DNA of 64,000 bases from Bacillota bacterium (GTDB lineage Bacteria; Bacillota; Clostridia; Acetivibrionales; DSM-1351), in NCBI GenBank assembly GCA_023460955.1, contig JAEWOH010000060.1:1-64000 (forward strand). The letters run 5' to 3'. The position numbers and the translations under genes were made by a program. The notes beneath the pieces were generated by a model, which made no database searches, was not told where the DNA came from, and worked only from the letters and a program-made list of their open reading frames with translations. The stretch's first letter is position 1. Each line of letters opens with the position of its first letter. Of the stretch, positions 8,210 to 16,681 are shown in pieces.

Positions 8210-9493
8210 CTAAAGTAACTCCATCACTTCTTTTTTAAACATATTCCTTGAGAACGGAGGCCCTATATAGAAAGCTTGACTGGTATCCTTTGGTGTTCTG
8301 CTTTGAGCTTTCAGGCTGTCAATCAGTTCTTTTAGTTCCATAAGGCTTTTAAGTTCCTCTGACATTCTTAGTTTTGAATAATCTATTGGAAATTCCTGAT
8401 TTGTGAGCCACTTTATAATGTAAACCGGCCTGTTCAATATCATTGCATTCATAAGCGCTGCCGAGAAGAAGCCTAAAATTATATCACTTACTCTCATTAA
8501 GGCATTCATATCTCCTGATTTCACAAAACGTATTTGTTTAGATATTTCATAGTCTGAAATTATCCTGTTATATTTATTAAGATTTTCTCTGGGATGCAGT
8601 TTTACAACAAGATACCTATTCTCATTCTTAAGGATGGCATAGTAAATATCTTCAAGAAACTTACATATCTTTTCATCTTTAAAGTCCTCCCAGTTATCTT
8701 CTCCTAGCGCCTGACTAACGAGAGTTATAATTTCGCAATTTTCCGAAAAATCATTCTCTCTGCAGAACTCCATTTTTAAGTCTCCCAGCGGCTTATCCAG
8801 ATAGGTCAGGACATCCTCCATAAAATAATTGCCCACAACTTTTACAGCTTCCGGAGAATAAGCATCACAATTTACCAGAGTGTTTTTGTCTTTTTCAGAA
8901 AAACAAAATACTTTATCGCATTGAATATCATTCCGTTTATCATGAAAAAACCTCTTATAATTTGTAAAAAACGTAAATAGATAATTTGCGCCATTTCGTT
9001 TCAAGAAAAACAGAGGGTCTTCCTTCAAGCATGTGCTGATGTATATAAATACAGAAATTGCGACCTTGCTGATACTATGAACATAAAAATTCAGGCCTCT
9101 CTTTTTATCTGATTTAGTCAGATTGCTATTATCTTCGGAGGTTATCAGAAGCCCATGCTGCAATTGTATGCTTTTAATATGAAGTTTTTTGCAAGCGTGT
9201 ACAAAAGCGCGTTGTGTAAGAGAACCTTTATCAAAGACAATTACAAGATCGGGCTTTTCAAGCATAAGAACCTTAATGATGTTATACATTTTAGAATAGG
9301 TTTTTACATCTCTGACTTCGATTCCGTCAATATTCTTATAGATTATTGCCTTTCCCCTGTTATTGATGGAATCCATGTGGATAAACTTATATGTAATATT
9401 CTCCGTCCCCAGGATGTCTACCATTTTCCTTACGATATGGTTAAAGCTCTGAGACCAGTCATCCAAGAATATGATCTTCTTTTTTCCTTCCAT
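8210..9493 (-). CDS. HP-motif polysaccharide transferase (polysialyltransferase/CDP-glycerol transferase-like)
   Basis: A 427-residue cytoplasmic protein, predicted GT-B-like. It has IQLQHGLL around residue 115, VVKLHPRE around residue 290 and ILGFFSAALMNAMILNRPVYII around residue 340. The KLHPR and FFSAA segments match the style of the HP and Ser motifs of GT38/GT52 bacterial sialyltransferases and the related CDP-glycerol transferases, where they contact the CMP or CDP donor. The adjacent gene makes a CMP-sugar, so I infer that this enzyme uses it. An exact family needs a profile search. The start at 9493 is chosen because GGAGG overlaps the in-frame ATG at 9505. The gene start overlaps the end of the polymerase gene by 35 bp. 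Confidence 0.7.
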   Translation of the reverse strand: MEGKKKIIFLDDWSQSFNHIVRKMVDILGTENITYKFIHMDSINNRGKAIIYKNIDGIEVRDVKTYSKMYNIIKVLMLEKPDLVIVFDKGSLTQRAFVHACKKLHIKSIQLQHGLLITSEDNSNLTKSDKKRGLNFYVHSISKVAISVFIYISTCLKEDPLFFLKRNGANYLFTFFTNYKRFFHDKRNDIQCDKVFCFSEKDKNTLVNCDAYSPEAVKVVGNYFMEDVLTYLDKPLGDLKMEFCRENDFSENCEIITLVSQALGEDNWEDFKDEKICKFLEDIYYAILKNENRYLVVKLHPRENLNKYNRIISDYEISKQIRFVKSGDMNALMRVSDIILGFFSAALMNAMILNRPVYIIKWLTNQEFPIDYSKLRMSEELKSLMELKELIDSLKAQSRTPKDTSQAFYIGPPFSRNMFKKEVMELL

Positions 9494-10838
9494 AGCAGCC
9501 TCCATAAAGCGGATTACTAATATACAGCTTTCGATTCCTGATAAGCTGATACTTCATTGCGTACATCAAACCTATATATTCCCATAAGCCCTCAATATAG
9601 AAACTATTGTTGGTAAGGTTGTATATCATGACACCTATATAACCTAAAACCATAAAATAAAATTTTGACTTTGGTGGGAGAGTTTTTCTTATATACCTGG
9701 CATTAATGTAATAAACAACCGGTACTACAAGTATCAACAGATTTAATAAAAGACCTATTATTCCCTGTTCAGACCATATCTGAAGAATAAAATTATGGGT
9801 AGGCACATAGGAAGTTCTATATAAGTTAAACTTATCAAAAAGGTATGCAAAATTGTCTGCCGGCACAAAAACCATATTCCCCAGACCTATTCCGGTCAGA
9901 ATATTGTCATAGCCTGTCTTTAAGGCAATAAGCCAGAATACAAAATGATATCTGGAGGACTGTTCCTGAGTATTAAAGGTCTCCATTATTCTTAAAAACA
10001 GCTCCGGAGTATTGCTAAGGAAGATATATGCCACGAAACCCGTTATAAGGACAATTCCGATATTTTTTAAAATATCCTTGCCAAATAGAGTTAATACGTT
10101 AAGTCCGAAAAATAACATAATACCCAATCTTGAATATCCCATAATAATTACAGCTGCATTGGTACACATTAATAGAATATAAAGAATACGAATTTTACCT
10201 TTGCTCACGCGTATTTTGTAATTAATCAGAAGAGATTGCAGAATGATATAAAATGATATTCCTATTGGTCCCATGCCTAAAATATCTAATCTATTTATAG
10301 AGCTTCCCGTCTCAACCAGGCTTTGGCTCCAAAATAGCTCATTGTTAATGTACACATATCCATTGGAAAATATCGTTACGGTAGGGATTATTGATCTCTG
10401 CAATATCACACTTACAAGCGCAATTGATACCATAATTACATTTGACAGTATGATTGCCTTTATTACCAAATCCATAAATACTTCTTCTTTTGCTTTAATA
10501 TAAATTAAGTACATTGCAGCAAACATATATACGTATTGAATTAGTTCTTTAGCAGATTGGCTTATATCGACTGAAAAGATACATGATATCAGCAGCATAC
10601 AGATATATAATGAAAATATAAGGCTGTTATTTATTTCTTTATGATTGACCAACGAAGCAACCTTATGTCTTTTACCCAGTTTCTCCAGCAGGGATACTCC
10701 AAAAATTAAAAACCACAAAAGCTGAGGCAGCTTGAAATCAATTATCCCAATACTTAAAACAAACAGTTCTTTAAACGGAGAAATTAAAACAGCGCACAAA
10801 ATCAGGTAATCAACCAAGTCTGAGCTTTTTTTCATCAT
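9459..10838 (-). CDS. Wzy/O-antigen-ligase-like polysaccharide polymerase
   Basis: A roughly 459-residue integral membrane protein with 10-12 hydrophobic helices and a long extracytoplasmic loop before PTHNFILQIWSEQGIIGLL. That H-N-x-x-L-x-x-W segment is typical of the O-antigen ligase/polymerase (Wzy_C) family. These proteins join lipid-linked repeat units outside the membrane. It sits between the chain-length gene and the transferase genes, the usual place for a polymerase. GGAG at 10845-10848 supports a start at 10838 (or 10835); the upstream in-frame ATG at 10850 has no ribosome site because it overlaps this one. Sequence conservation in this family is low, so the call rests on topology, the motif and context. 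Confidence 0.82.
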   Translation of the reverse strand: MMKKSSDLVDYLILCAVLISPFKELFVLSIGIIDFKLPQLLWFLIFGVSLLEKLGKRHKVASLVNHKEINNSLIFSLYICMLLISCIFSVDISQSAKELIQYVYMFAAMYLIYIKAKEEVFMDLVIKAIILSNVIMVSIALVSVILQRSIIPTVTIFSNGYVYINNELFWSQSLVETGSSINRLDILGMGPIGISFYIILQSLLINYKIRVSKGKIRILYILLMCTNAAVIIMGYSRLGIMLFFGLNVLTLFGKDILKNIGIVLITGFVAYIFLSNTPELFLRIMETFNTQEQSSRYHFVFWLIALKTGYDNILTGIGLGNMVFVPADNFAYLFDKFNLYRTSYVPTHNFILQIWSEQGIIGLLLNLLILVVPVVYYINARYIRKTLPPKSKFYFMVLGYIGVMIYNLTNNSFYIEGLWEYIGLMYAMKYQLIRNRKLYISNPLYGGCYGRKKEDHILG

Positions 10839-10856
10839 TTTGTTCTCCATGATAAC

Positions 10857-11543
10857 TTATTTTACTGCGTATTTCGGAATTTTTGCCAGCACCCTGAGAT
10901 TAGTGTTATACTCTATATCCCCAATTGATCTTATTCGTGTATCAAATAATTCTGTGATATATATAATCACTAAAGCCAATACTATACCTGTCAGAAGACC
11001 CATTATAGTTCTCTTTACCAAATCTGTAGGCATGGGAATATTGGGCTTTTTCGCTTCGGTCAGTATTCCGAATATGTTAGTTTTAGTTATGTCATTTATC
11101 CTGTTTACAAAAGCCTTTGAAACGGCATTTGCAATTAATGCAGCTCTTTCGGCATCCTCGGAGGTTGCAGTTATTTTGATGATATTAGATTCCTTCTGTG
11201 AACTAAGGGAAACTGCCCCCAACACTTCTTCCGCACTGACATCGTTGTCTTTGAGACTGTTTGCAGCATCATTAATAACTTTTTCGCTCTGCATAATATC
11301 AAATAAATCAGGTTCAAACTCACGTCCTATTATTATGTCATCATAGCTTATTCTCTTCCCTGGGTTTAGAGTATTTGCAGAAGCATCTCCGGTTGTTACT
11401 GTAAATACTGTTGTAGTTGCCTCATACCGATCATAACTATTGCTATATTCAAAATAAAACATTCCACCTCCGCATAATGAAAGAAGAAGTATAACTATCC
11501 AAATTTTTCTAACAACAGCACTTAAAAAACGTCTAATTTCCAT
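10857..11543 (-). CDS. Wzz/CapA-type chain-length and kinase-activator protein
   Basis: A 228-residue protein with two membrane helices, near residues 12-32 (IVILLLSLCGGGMFYF) and near 175-195 (GLLTGIVLALVIIYI), enclosing an extracytoplasmic Wzz-type domain. A PNIPMPTD segment just before the second helix matches the proline-rich motif of polysaccharide co-polymerases. In Gram-positive systems such a protein is split from its tyrosine kinase, binds it at the membrane, and together they set polymer length. The kinase gene lies directly upstream. A start at 11543 is supported by GGAGG six bases upstream; a longer in-frame version to 11567 lacks a ribosome site. Confidence 0.88.
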   Translation of the reverse strand: MEIRRFLSAVVRKIWIVILLLSLCGGGMFYFEYSNSYDRYEATTTVFTVTTGDASANTLNPGKRISYDDIIIGREFEPDLFDIMQSEKVINDAANSLKDNDVSAEEVLGAVSLSSQKESNIIKITATSEDAERAALIANAVSKAFVNRINDITKTNIFGILTEAKKPNIPMPTDLVKRTIMGLLTGIVLALVIIYITELFDTRIRSIGDIEYNTNLRVLAKIPKYAVK

Positions 11544-11628
11544 ATGTAACCTCCGTGTTTGCTGCAATCAGTGCAGCCATCAAAATATATATGAATTTCT
11601 CTTTATGTTTTTATCAAAAAATATTTTT

Positions 11629-12345
11629 TCATATACTGCCAACAGATATATTTTTAACAGTTTGTACCTTGTGATAATACTCAATTGCGGCAGTATCCCT
11701 TCTTCTTATTTTTCCATCCCTGTTAAGAACAGTACCGATAACATTTGCTCCTGCCTCTGATAACCGTTCCTGGGCTTTGACAAGATCAGTAAGTTTGGTA
11801 AAGTCTTTCCTGGCTACCAATACTGCGGCATCAGCTATAACTGATACTATTACTGAATCAGGAGTATCACACAATGGGGAGGAGTCGATTATTATGTAGT
11901 CAAAATTCTCCTCTTCCTGTTTTATAAAATCGCTCAATTTATCCGAGCATATGATTGACATTGGATTACCATTTGGTCTTCCGGAATTTATATAGTACAG
12001 ATTATCAAAATTTGTTTTATATAATATCTCATCAATTTTAATATCGCTGGTTAAATACTGGTATATTCCGAAAGTACTTACAACTCGGGTCTTGTCATTT
12101 TTTTTTGAATAAGTCTTTCTAAAATCCATATCTATAAGCAGAACTTTTTTACCCATAATAGCCAGACTAATTGACAGATCAGTTGCCAGAAGCGTTTTTC
12201 CTTCTTGTGAATTACAACTGGTAATAACTATCGATTTAATTTGAGTTTCCATGCACTTAATATGTATGTTTCCTATAAGTGTAGAATAAGCATTCTGTAC
12301 CTTACGATTTCTTAAATTGATCTCTGAAAAAGCCTTTGTCTGCAT
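11629..12345 (-). CDS. CpsD/CapB-family bacterial tyrosine kinase
   Basis: A 238-residue P-loop ATPase of the BY-kinase family. The Walker A segment is SCNSQEGKT at about 43-51 (Lys50), where most relatives have PGEGKS/T. Walker A' is LLIDMDFR at about 69-76 and Walker B is DYIIIDSSP. The C-terminus keeps only a short tyrosine pair (EYYHK, about residues 223-224) instead of a long Tyr cluster, so autophosphorylation sites are few. With the Wzz-like partner encoded downstream it should control export and chain length of the polysaccharide. AGGAGG precedes the ATG at 12345. The leader between this gene and loaP is strongly structured (see the leader entry). Confidence 0.9.
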   Translation of the reverse strand: MQTKAFSEINLRNRKVQNAYSTLIGNIHIKCMETQIKSIVITSCNSQEGKTLLATDLSISLAIMGKKVLLIDMDFRKTYSKKNDKTRVVSTFGIYQYLTSDIKIDEILYKTNFDNLYYINSGRPNGNPMSIICSDKLSDFIKQEEENFDYIIIDSSPLCDTPDSVIVSVIADAAVLVARKDFTKLTDLVKAQERLSEAGANVIGTVLNRDGKIRRRDTAAIEYYHKVQTVKNISVGSI

Positions 12346-12387
12346 TTATTTATCCTCCTGAAATACAACTTGGTTAACTTTTCTAAA

Positions 12388-12484
12388 ATGGCAGTGCTTC
12401 GCCATCCGGAACAAGTAAGTTATGTTCCGTTACAATTCAATCCATATATCACCCATATTCCCCTTCCGCGCCGAAACAGCGGAA
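12388..12484 (-). promoter_or_regulatory. Structured leader between loaP and the polysaccharide genes (possible LoaP target/attenuator)
   Basis: Three inverted repeats lie in tandem on the minus-strand transcript. The first is TTCCGC/GCGGAA at 12479-12484 and 12464-12469 with a 9-nt loop. The second is CGGAACA/TGTTCCG at 12423-12429 and 12407-12413 with a 9-nt loop. The third is ATGGC/GCCAT at 12401-12405 and 12388-12392, followed by TTTTAGAAAAG, a weak terminator-like tail. The arms of the first two hairpins share TTCCG and CGGAA, so they could also pair crosswise. LoaP is known from Bacillus to act on RNA hairpins in operon leaders, so this is the natural candidate site; that link is an inference. 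Confidence 0.5.
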
Positions 12485-12500
12485 AGTGCCATCAGGGATC

Positions 12501-13040
12501 CTATGCCGGCTGAACCAATGCCACACTGAGTTCAACTATTCTTTGTTCATTCATCAGGTTAAGTGTTACTTTAACTCTGCCTTTTCTCTTATCAAAAGAC
12601 TGAATAGATCCTTCCAGTCCATAAAGCGGGCCATCGATTACAATTATTCTTCCGCCCGACTCATAAATGGTAGAGCTACCGATTATTTCACTGTCTGTTG
12701 TTAGTCTGCTGATGATTTCAATTTCTTTCTCATTAATCTGTTGTAGGCCGTCATTATCTCTGAGGAGCCTTATAACTCCCGGAATATCTCTTAGAGTTTC
12801 ATAGGTTTCACTCGTAATGACCCCGTTCAGAAGAACGTAGCCCGGAAACAGGATTCTTATCTTATACTCCCACTTTCCGTCTTTTCTTTCCTTCATTCCT
12901 CGTTTGGGAACAATAGCTCTTACCTGATACTGCATCCTGAAGTTGATTCGTTCCTTAACCTTGTCCTCATCCCCGGTTGCTACAAACAATGCGTACCATT
13001 TCTCTTCTGTTTTGTACTTCATATTCCTATTCCGTCCCAT
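12501..13040 (-). CDS. loaP: LoaP-type NusG paralogue, processive antiterminator
   Basis: A 179-residue NusG-family protein. The N-terminal NGN domain (about residues 13-115) starts with KWYALFVATGDEDKVKERI and has LFPGYVLLNG, and the C-terminal KOW-type domain (about 120-179) has RIIVIDGPLYGLEGSI. LoaP proteins are specialised NusG paralogues that travel with RNA polymerase and prevent premature termination in long polysaccharide or antibiotic operons. Here it is the first gene of the exopolysaccharide operon, exactly the LoaP context. The start is uncertain: an ATG at 13040 and one at 13022 are in frame, and neither has a strong ribosome site (AGGA lies close to the second). Confidence 0.88.
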   Translation of the reverse strand: MGRNRNMKYKTEEKWYALFVATGDEDKVKERINFRMQYQVRAIVPKRGMKERKDGKWEYKIRILFPGYVLLNGVITSETYETLRDIPGVIRLLRDNDGLQQINEKEIEIISRLTTDSEIIGSSTIYESGGRIIVIDGPLYGLEGSIQSFDKRKGRVKVTLNLMNEQRIVELSVALVQPA

Positions 13041-13090
13041 ACTTCATGTAATTATTAGAATAAATGTTAAATTATTCCGTACAATTTGAA

Positions 13091-13118
13091 ATTATACTCC
13101 TCTCAGAGTTTTTGTAAA
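13091..13118 (-). promoter_or_regulatory. Sigma-A promoter for the loaP-exopolysaccharide operon
   Basis: On the minus strand TTTACA (13113-13118) and a perfect TATAAT (13091-13096) are separated by 16 bases. The -10 lies about 50 bases ahead of the loaP start, giving a short leader. This is the best vegetative promoter match I see in the window and explains transcription of the operon leftward. Confidence 0.78.
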
Positions 13119-13218
13119 ATGAATACCTTCGTCATTTCCCATTGAATAAAACATTAATTCTACATAAAGTATTAAATATATGTAAGAATCTATGTTGTAT
13201 TTCGTATGCCGCTGTAAC

Positions 13219-13242
13219 ATATTGATATAAATTTATCAATAT
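13219..13242. repeat. Near-palindrome upstream of the loaP promoter
   Basis: ATATTGATA (13219-13227) and its complement TATCAATAT (13234-13242) flank 6 bases. The element is about 100 bp upstream of the loaP -35 box, where an activator or repressor dimer could bind. The region is very AT-rich, so chance is a real possibility. Apart from this, the promoter and the terminator at 13333, I see nothing else in the 13041-13400 gap. Confidence 0.35.
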
Positions 13243-13332
13243 TAGCTTTACATATTTTATACATTTCCAAATTATATTTTTCAGAATTTACATAAAATTT
13301 GCCGAAAAAAACATTATTTATTTGCACATAAA

Positions 13333-13372
13333 AAGACCTTGAAGACTATATAAATCTACTCTTCAAGGTCTT
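13333..13372 (-). terminator. Intrinsic terminator after the ctpA-like gene
   Basis: A perfect 13-bp stem at its widest (AAGACCTTGAAG with CTTCAAGGTCTT plus one more A-T pair) is followed on the minus strand by TTTTT. It lies 30 bases past the protease stop codon and closes the first SLH transcription unit. Confidence 0.85.
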
Positions 13373-13400
13373 AAAAATCATATTGAAATATTTTAAAAGC

Positions 13401-14921
13401 TTATTTTAATAGTTTGGCTGCCATTGAATAGACCGGGTCCTTGGTTTGCTTGATAGCAGCAAGCTTGCTGTTGAGCAGGTTCTGCGTACAGAAATCCAAC
13501 ACTCCGTAGCTGTAAACCTTATTATCCTTCTGGAATTTAGCTATAGCCGCAACTGTTTTCTTGTCAAGTGTCATATCCGGTTTATCCACATTATAGTTTA
13601 GCAGCTTTAAAATATGCTCAGCATAGAATACATCAGAATATTTAGTACCGAGCTTTGGCTTTACTGTAACAGTCAACGGTTCAAGCAGATTGACAGGTAC
13701 ATCGTCAGCACTGTAATCTTCCGTCACCTTAACATTTGGCTCTATTCCCTTAAGATCGATACATTCTCCATTCGGGGTATAGTATAGCCCTATCGTCATC
13801 TTAGCCCAACCTGCAAGCTGGCTGTCCTCCGGATAGTAATTAAAATCAAAAGCATTTACCTTCTTGGTTTGATTAGCTTTATTCAAACTTACAAATGTCT
13901 CATTATTTAAAATCGGGAAAAAGGATTGAACCTTTGCCTTACCGAAGGTTTTTGTTCCTATAACAACTCCAGCCTTAGTATCCTTAATGGCACCTGTAAG
14001 AATTTCAGAAGCACTGGCTGAATTCTCATTGACCAGTACAGCCAGCTTATACTTAAGGCTGGTTCTGCTTGAATAATACGACTGATCCGATACAGCTTCA
14101 TCCTTATAGTCAAGTTTTGTTATCAAGCCTTGCGGAACAAATTGCTGGGCCACATAAATTGCCTGATCAACATATCCACCCGGGTTATTTCTAAGGTCTA
14201 GAACAACCTTTGTAACTTTTTTACTGTCAAAATACTTAAGAGCTTCCTCAACTCCGCTGAAGGTATTGACTGAAAAGGTGTCAATCAGTATGTATCCGGT
14301 AGTCCCTCTGATTTCATAATGCACAGTTGGTATATCAATCTGTGCCCTTTGCATTTCAAGTGTTAATACCTTTTTTACACCCTGTCGGAGAAGCCCCAGC
14401 TTTACCGTCGTTCCTGCCGGACCCTTAACTTTGCCGGTTACATCATTTAGGGACATGCCTGCAACAGATACTCCATCAACTTCTGCTATCTGGTCTCCGG
14501 TCAGAACTCCAGCCTTCCAGGCCGGGGAATTCTTGTAAACCTTCTCAACAGTTATATACTTAGCTTTATCTTCAAGATAAACCGAGATACCCACTCCCTC
14601 TACAGAACCGGATAAAGAATTTACCATTGTATTAAACTCATCAATATTGAGAAATACTGAATAGTCATCCAGAGTTTCAAACATATCCTTGAGATTAGTT
14701 GCCTTGTCTAAAGCCTCTTCGGGTATCTGTCCGCTGTACTTCTGTCTGATGAATTCTCGGACACTGTCAAGATATTCTTTCTGTTCTGTCAGCTGTGCTT
14801 GTTCAGTTGTCTGAGCCTGACCGTTATCCGGTATTTCAGCTGCAAACGTACTGGTGCTTAAGACTGTTAACACTATAATTAATGTCAATACGATAGCTGT
14901 GATTTTATTAAATTTATTCAT
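13401..14921 (-). CDS. CtpA-type S41 carboxy-terminal processing peptidase
   Basis: A 506-residue secreted or membrane-attached protease. A signal peptide (about 1-28) is followed by a helical segment, a PDZ domain (about 104-190) and the S41 catalytic core. SASASEILTG with Ser303 and GTKTFGKAKVQ with Lys328 form the Ser-Lys dyad at the usual 25-residue spacing. A C-terminal peptidoglycan-binding-1-like helical domain lies at about 440-490 (LLNYNVDKPDMTL, KKTVAAIAKFQK). Such proteases trim exported proteins at their C-termini. It lies 36 bp after an SLH protein gene and is closed by the terminator at 13333, so it probably shares that transcript and may process surface proteins. Confidence 0.92.
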   Translation of the reverse strand: MNKFNKITAIVLTLIIVLTVLSTSTFAAEIPDNGQAQTTEQAQLTEQKEYLDSVREFIRQKYSGQIPEEALDKATNLKDMFETLDDYSVFLNIDEFNTMVNSLSGSVEGVGISVYLEDKAKYITVEKVYKNSPAWKAGVLTGDQIAEVDGVSVAGMSLNDVTGKVKGPAGTTVKLGLLRQGVKKVLTLEMQRAQIDIPTVHYEIRGTTGYILIDTFSVNTFSGVEEALKYFDSKKVTKVVLDLRNNPGGYVDQAIYVAQQFVPQGLITKLDYKDEAVSDQSYYSSRTSLKYKLAVLVNENSASASEILTGAIKDTKAGVVIGTKTFGKAKVQSFFPILNNETFVSLNKANQTKKVNAFDFNYYPEDSQLAGWAKMTIGLYYTPNGECIDLKGIEPNVKVTEDYSADDVPVNLLEPLTVTVKPKLGTKYSDVFYAEHILKLLNYNVDKPDMTLDKKTVAAIAKFQKDNKVYSYGVLDFCTQNLLNSKLAAIKQTKDPVYSMAAKLLK

Positions 14922-14957
14922 TAATTTCTGTCCTTTCCCTCGGTAGTTTATATTACA

Positions 14958-16577
14958 TTAATAGCTGATGAGCTTATCCATGTACTCTTTTCTGATATCT
15001 TTGCCCATATAGTCTATATATGTCTTCATCATATCTGCAAATCTGGCTTTTGTTATTTTGTTATTGGGATATATATAACCTTTGGAATCCTCGGATATCA
15101 ATCCGATCTTTTCTGCCACATACATAGGTGCTCTGGCATAGGCAGGTATTTTGTCGTTGTCCTTAAAATTTGTTACAGGTACAGGATTAGGGGCAAGTCC
15201 GTTTAAGCCCAGTGTATTAACCATCATTGCCACCGCTTCTGCCATGGTTATTAACTCATCCGGTCTGAATTTGCTCTTACCGTTTCCTGAAATAATACCT
15301 CGCTTCGCAGCGTCATTAATACTTGTCAGATAAGAATGGCTTACAGGCACATCTGAAAAGGCTGCGGTTACTGTTGTATTTTTTGTTGTCCTTGAGGTGG
15401 TCTTCTTTGCTTTAAATGCCGGATCAAGAGGTACCTCAGGTGCTATTTTCAGGAATGCATCTACAAATTCTGCTCTGCTGATATATTCCTGAGGATCAAA
15501 GCTTGCGGCTTCCGTTGCTTTAAAAGCTTCCAATCCAAATAAAAGTGTTATGTTTTCCTCCGACGCATGACCTCTAAGCTGGTTCAGATTTGGAGAGACC
15601 AGCCTGGTGGAGGTAGGAAAGCTTTCAAGTTTTAAGTCCTTAGTATAGGTAACACTCTTTGTCGTAGGCATTTTCTTTTTATCCAATTCATTTAATTTTG
15701 CCGTGTACTTCAAGACGTTCTCATTTGACTGAGTTTGGACATAGCCTCCCGCTATACTGGACTGCTCCGGTAAGTTTTCAAAATATTTTACATCTTTTTT
15801 AGTAGTAGTAGAAACCTCCATTGTGACAGCTCCCACAGTGACTGGTTCTTTCCCAACCCTTTGCTGTTCAATGGTCTGGTTGATAAGCTGAGTTTCCGCC
15901 GAGCTCCAGTACTGGTCATAACCAGTGTAGCTACCTGTAGAGTTAACCACAACGTAGTCAGAACCGGAGGTTCCCATCTTGTATCTTTTTCTGCTGACTA
16001 TCTCACCAGAATAATAATTTACTGCGGGCTTTGTATCATTGAGGATTGACTTTGTAAGGTCGTAGTCAGCCACGGAACCAATTGAATAAACAGTTCCTCC
16101 CACCTTTACTGCTTCAGTTGCCTTTGATAGTTGGGTAGATTCAATTTTTTGCCCATTATCCTTAGCTGTTATATTTGTGATAAAGGTAAGTGATCTTGCA
16201 AGTGTATTATCAGAACCGTTTTTCAGTGAGTAAGTATATGTAGTAGTCAAAACCTGCGTTTTGTTCTTTGTATCCTCCTTAAGCTTCTTGGTCAGCGTAA
16301 GCTTCCCGGTGAAAATAACAGGTACACCTGTAAGAAAGCAGGGTTCCTGATATTGATACTCATACTTGCTGGAGGCTGAAAGTGAAGTCATACTGGGAGT
16401 TTCCCCTGAAGAAATCCCCCCCTCGTAGCCGCTGTCTCCCTGCCTTGCATAAGTATTTCCAGGAATCAGTGATACAAGAATTGCCGCTGAAAGTATAATC
16501 CCAGCTACAGCTCTTCTGCCTCTTTCCCCATGTTTTTTCACTCTTCCATCCCTAAGTTTCAAAAGTAATTTATGCAA
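14958..16577 (-). CDS. SLH-domain surface protein, 539 residues
   Basis: An exported protein with a basic N-terminus and a signal peptide ending near TYARQG (about residue 46). Residues 60 to 330 are a Lys/Thr/Ser-rich region without a recognised family. The C-terminal 200 residues carry SLH repeats: a first unit around 345-380 (SFDPQEYISRAEFVDAFLKI), a second at about 405-465 (AFSDVPVSHSYLTSIN...RPDELITMAEAV), and a third at about 470-530 (NFKDNDKIPAYARAPMYVAE...NKITKARFADMM). SLH domains bind pyruvylated secondary wall polymers. The start is a TTG at 16577 preceded by GGAGG. It is the second gene of the first SLH unit, before the CtpA-type protease gene. Confidence 0.88.
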   Translation of the reverse strand: MHKLLLKLRDGRVKKHGERGRRAVAGIILSAAILVSLIPGNTYARQGDSGYEGGISSGETPSMTSLSASSKYEYQYQEPCFLTGVPVIFTGKLTLTKKLKEDTKNKTQVLTTTYTYSLKNGSDNTLARSLTFITNITAKDNGQKIESTQLSKATEAVKVGGTVYSIGSVADYDLTKSILNDTKPAVNYYSGEIVSRKRYKMGTSGSDYVVVNSTGSYTGYDQYWSSAETQLINQTIEQQRVGKEPVTVGAVTMEVSTTTKKDVKYFENLPEQSSIAGGYVQTQSNENVLKYTAKLNELDKKKMPTTKSVTYTKDLKLESFPTSTRLVSPNLNQLRGHASEENITLLFGLEAFKATEAASFDPQEYISRAEFVDAFLKIAPEVPLDPAFKAKKTTSRTTKNTTVTAAFSDVPVSHSYLTSINDAAKRGIISGNGKSKFRPDELITMAEAVAMMVNTLGLNGLAPNPVPVTNFKDNDKIPAYARAPMYVAEKIGLISEDSKGYIYPNNKITKARFADMMKTYIDYMGKDIRKEYMDKLISY

Positions 16578-16681
16578 AATACCTGACCTCCACTATTTTA
16601 GTCTATTCCCCGCAATGTAGCCATACATCTGTCCAAAAAATCTTCCAGATGTAATCCGACACCCCGGCATCCAACCTTTTT

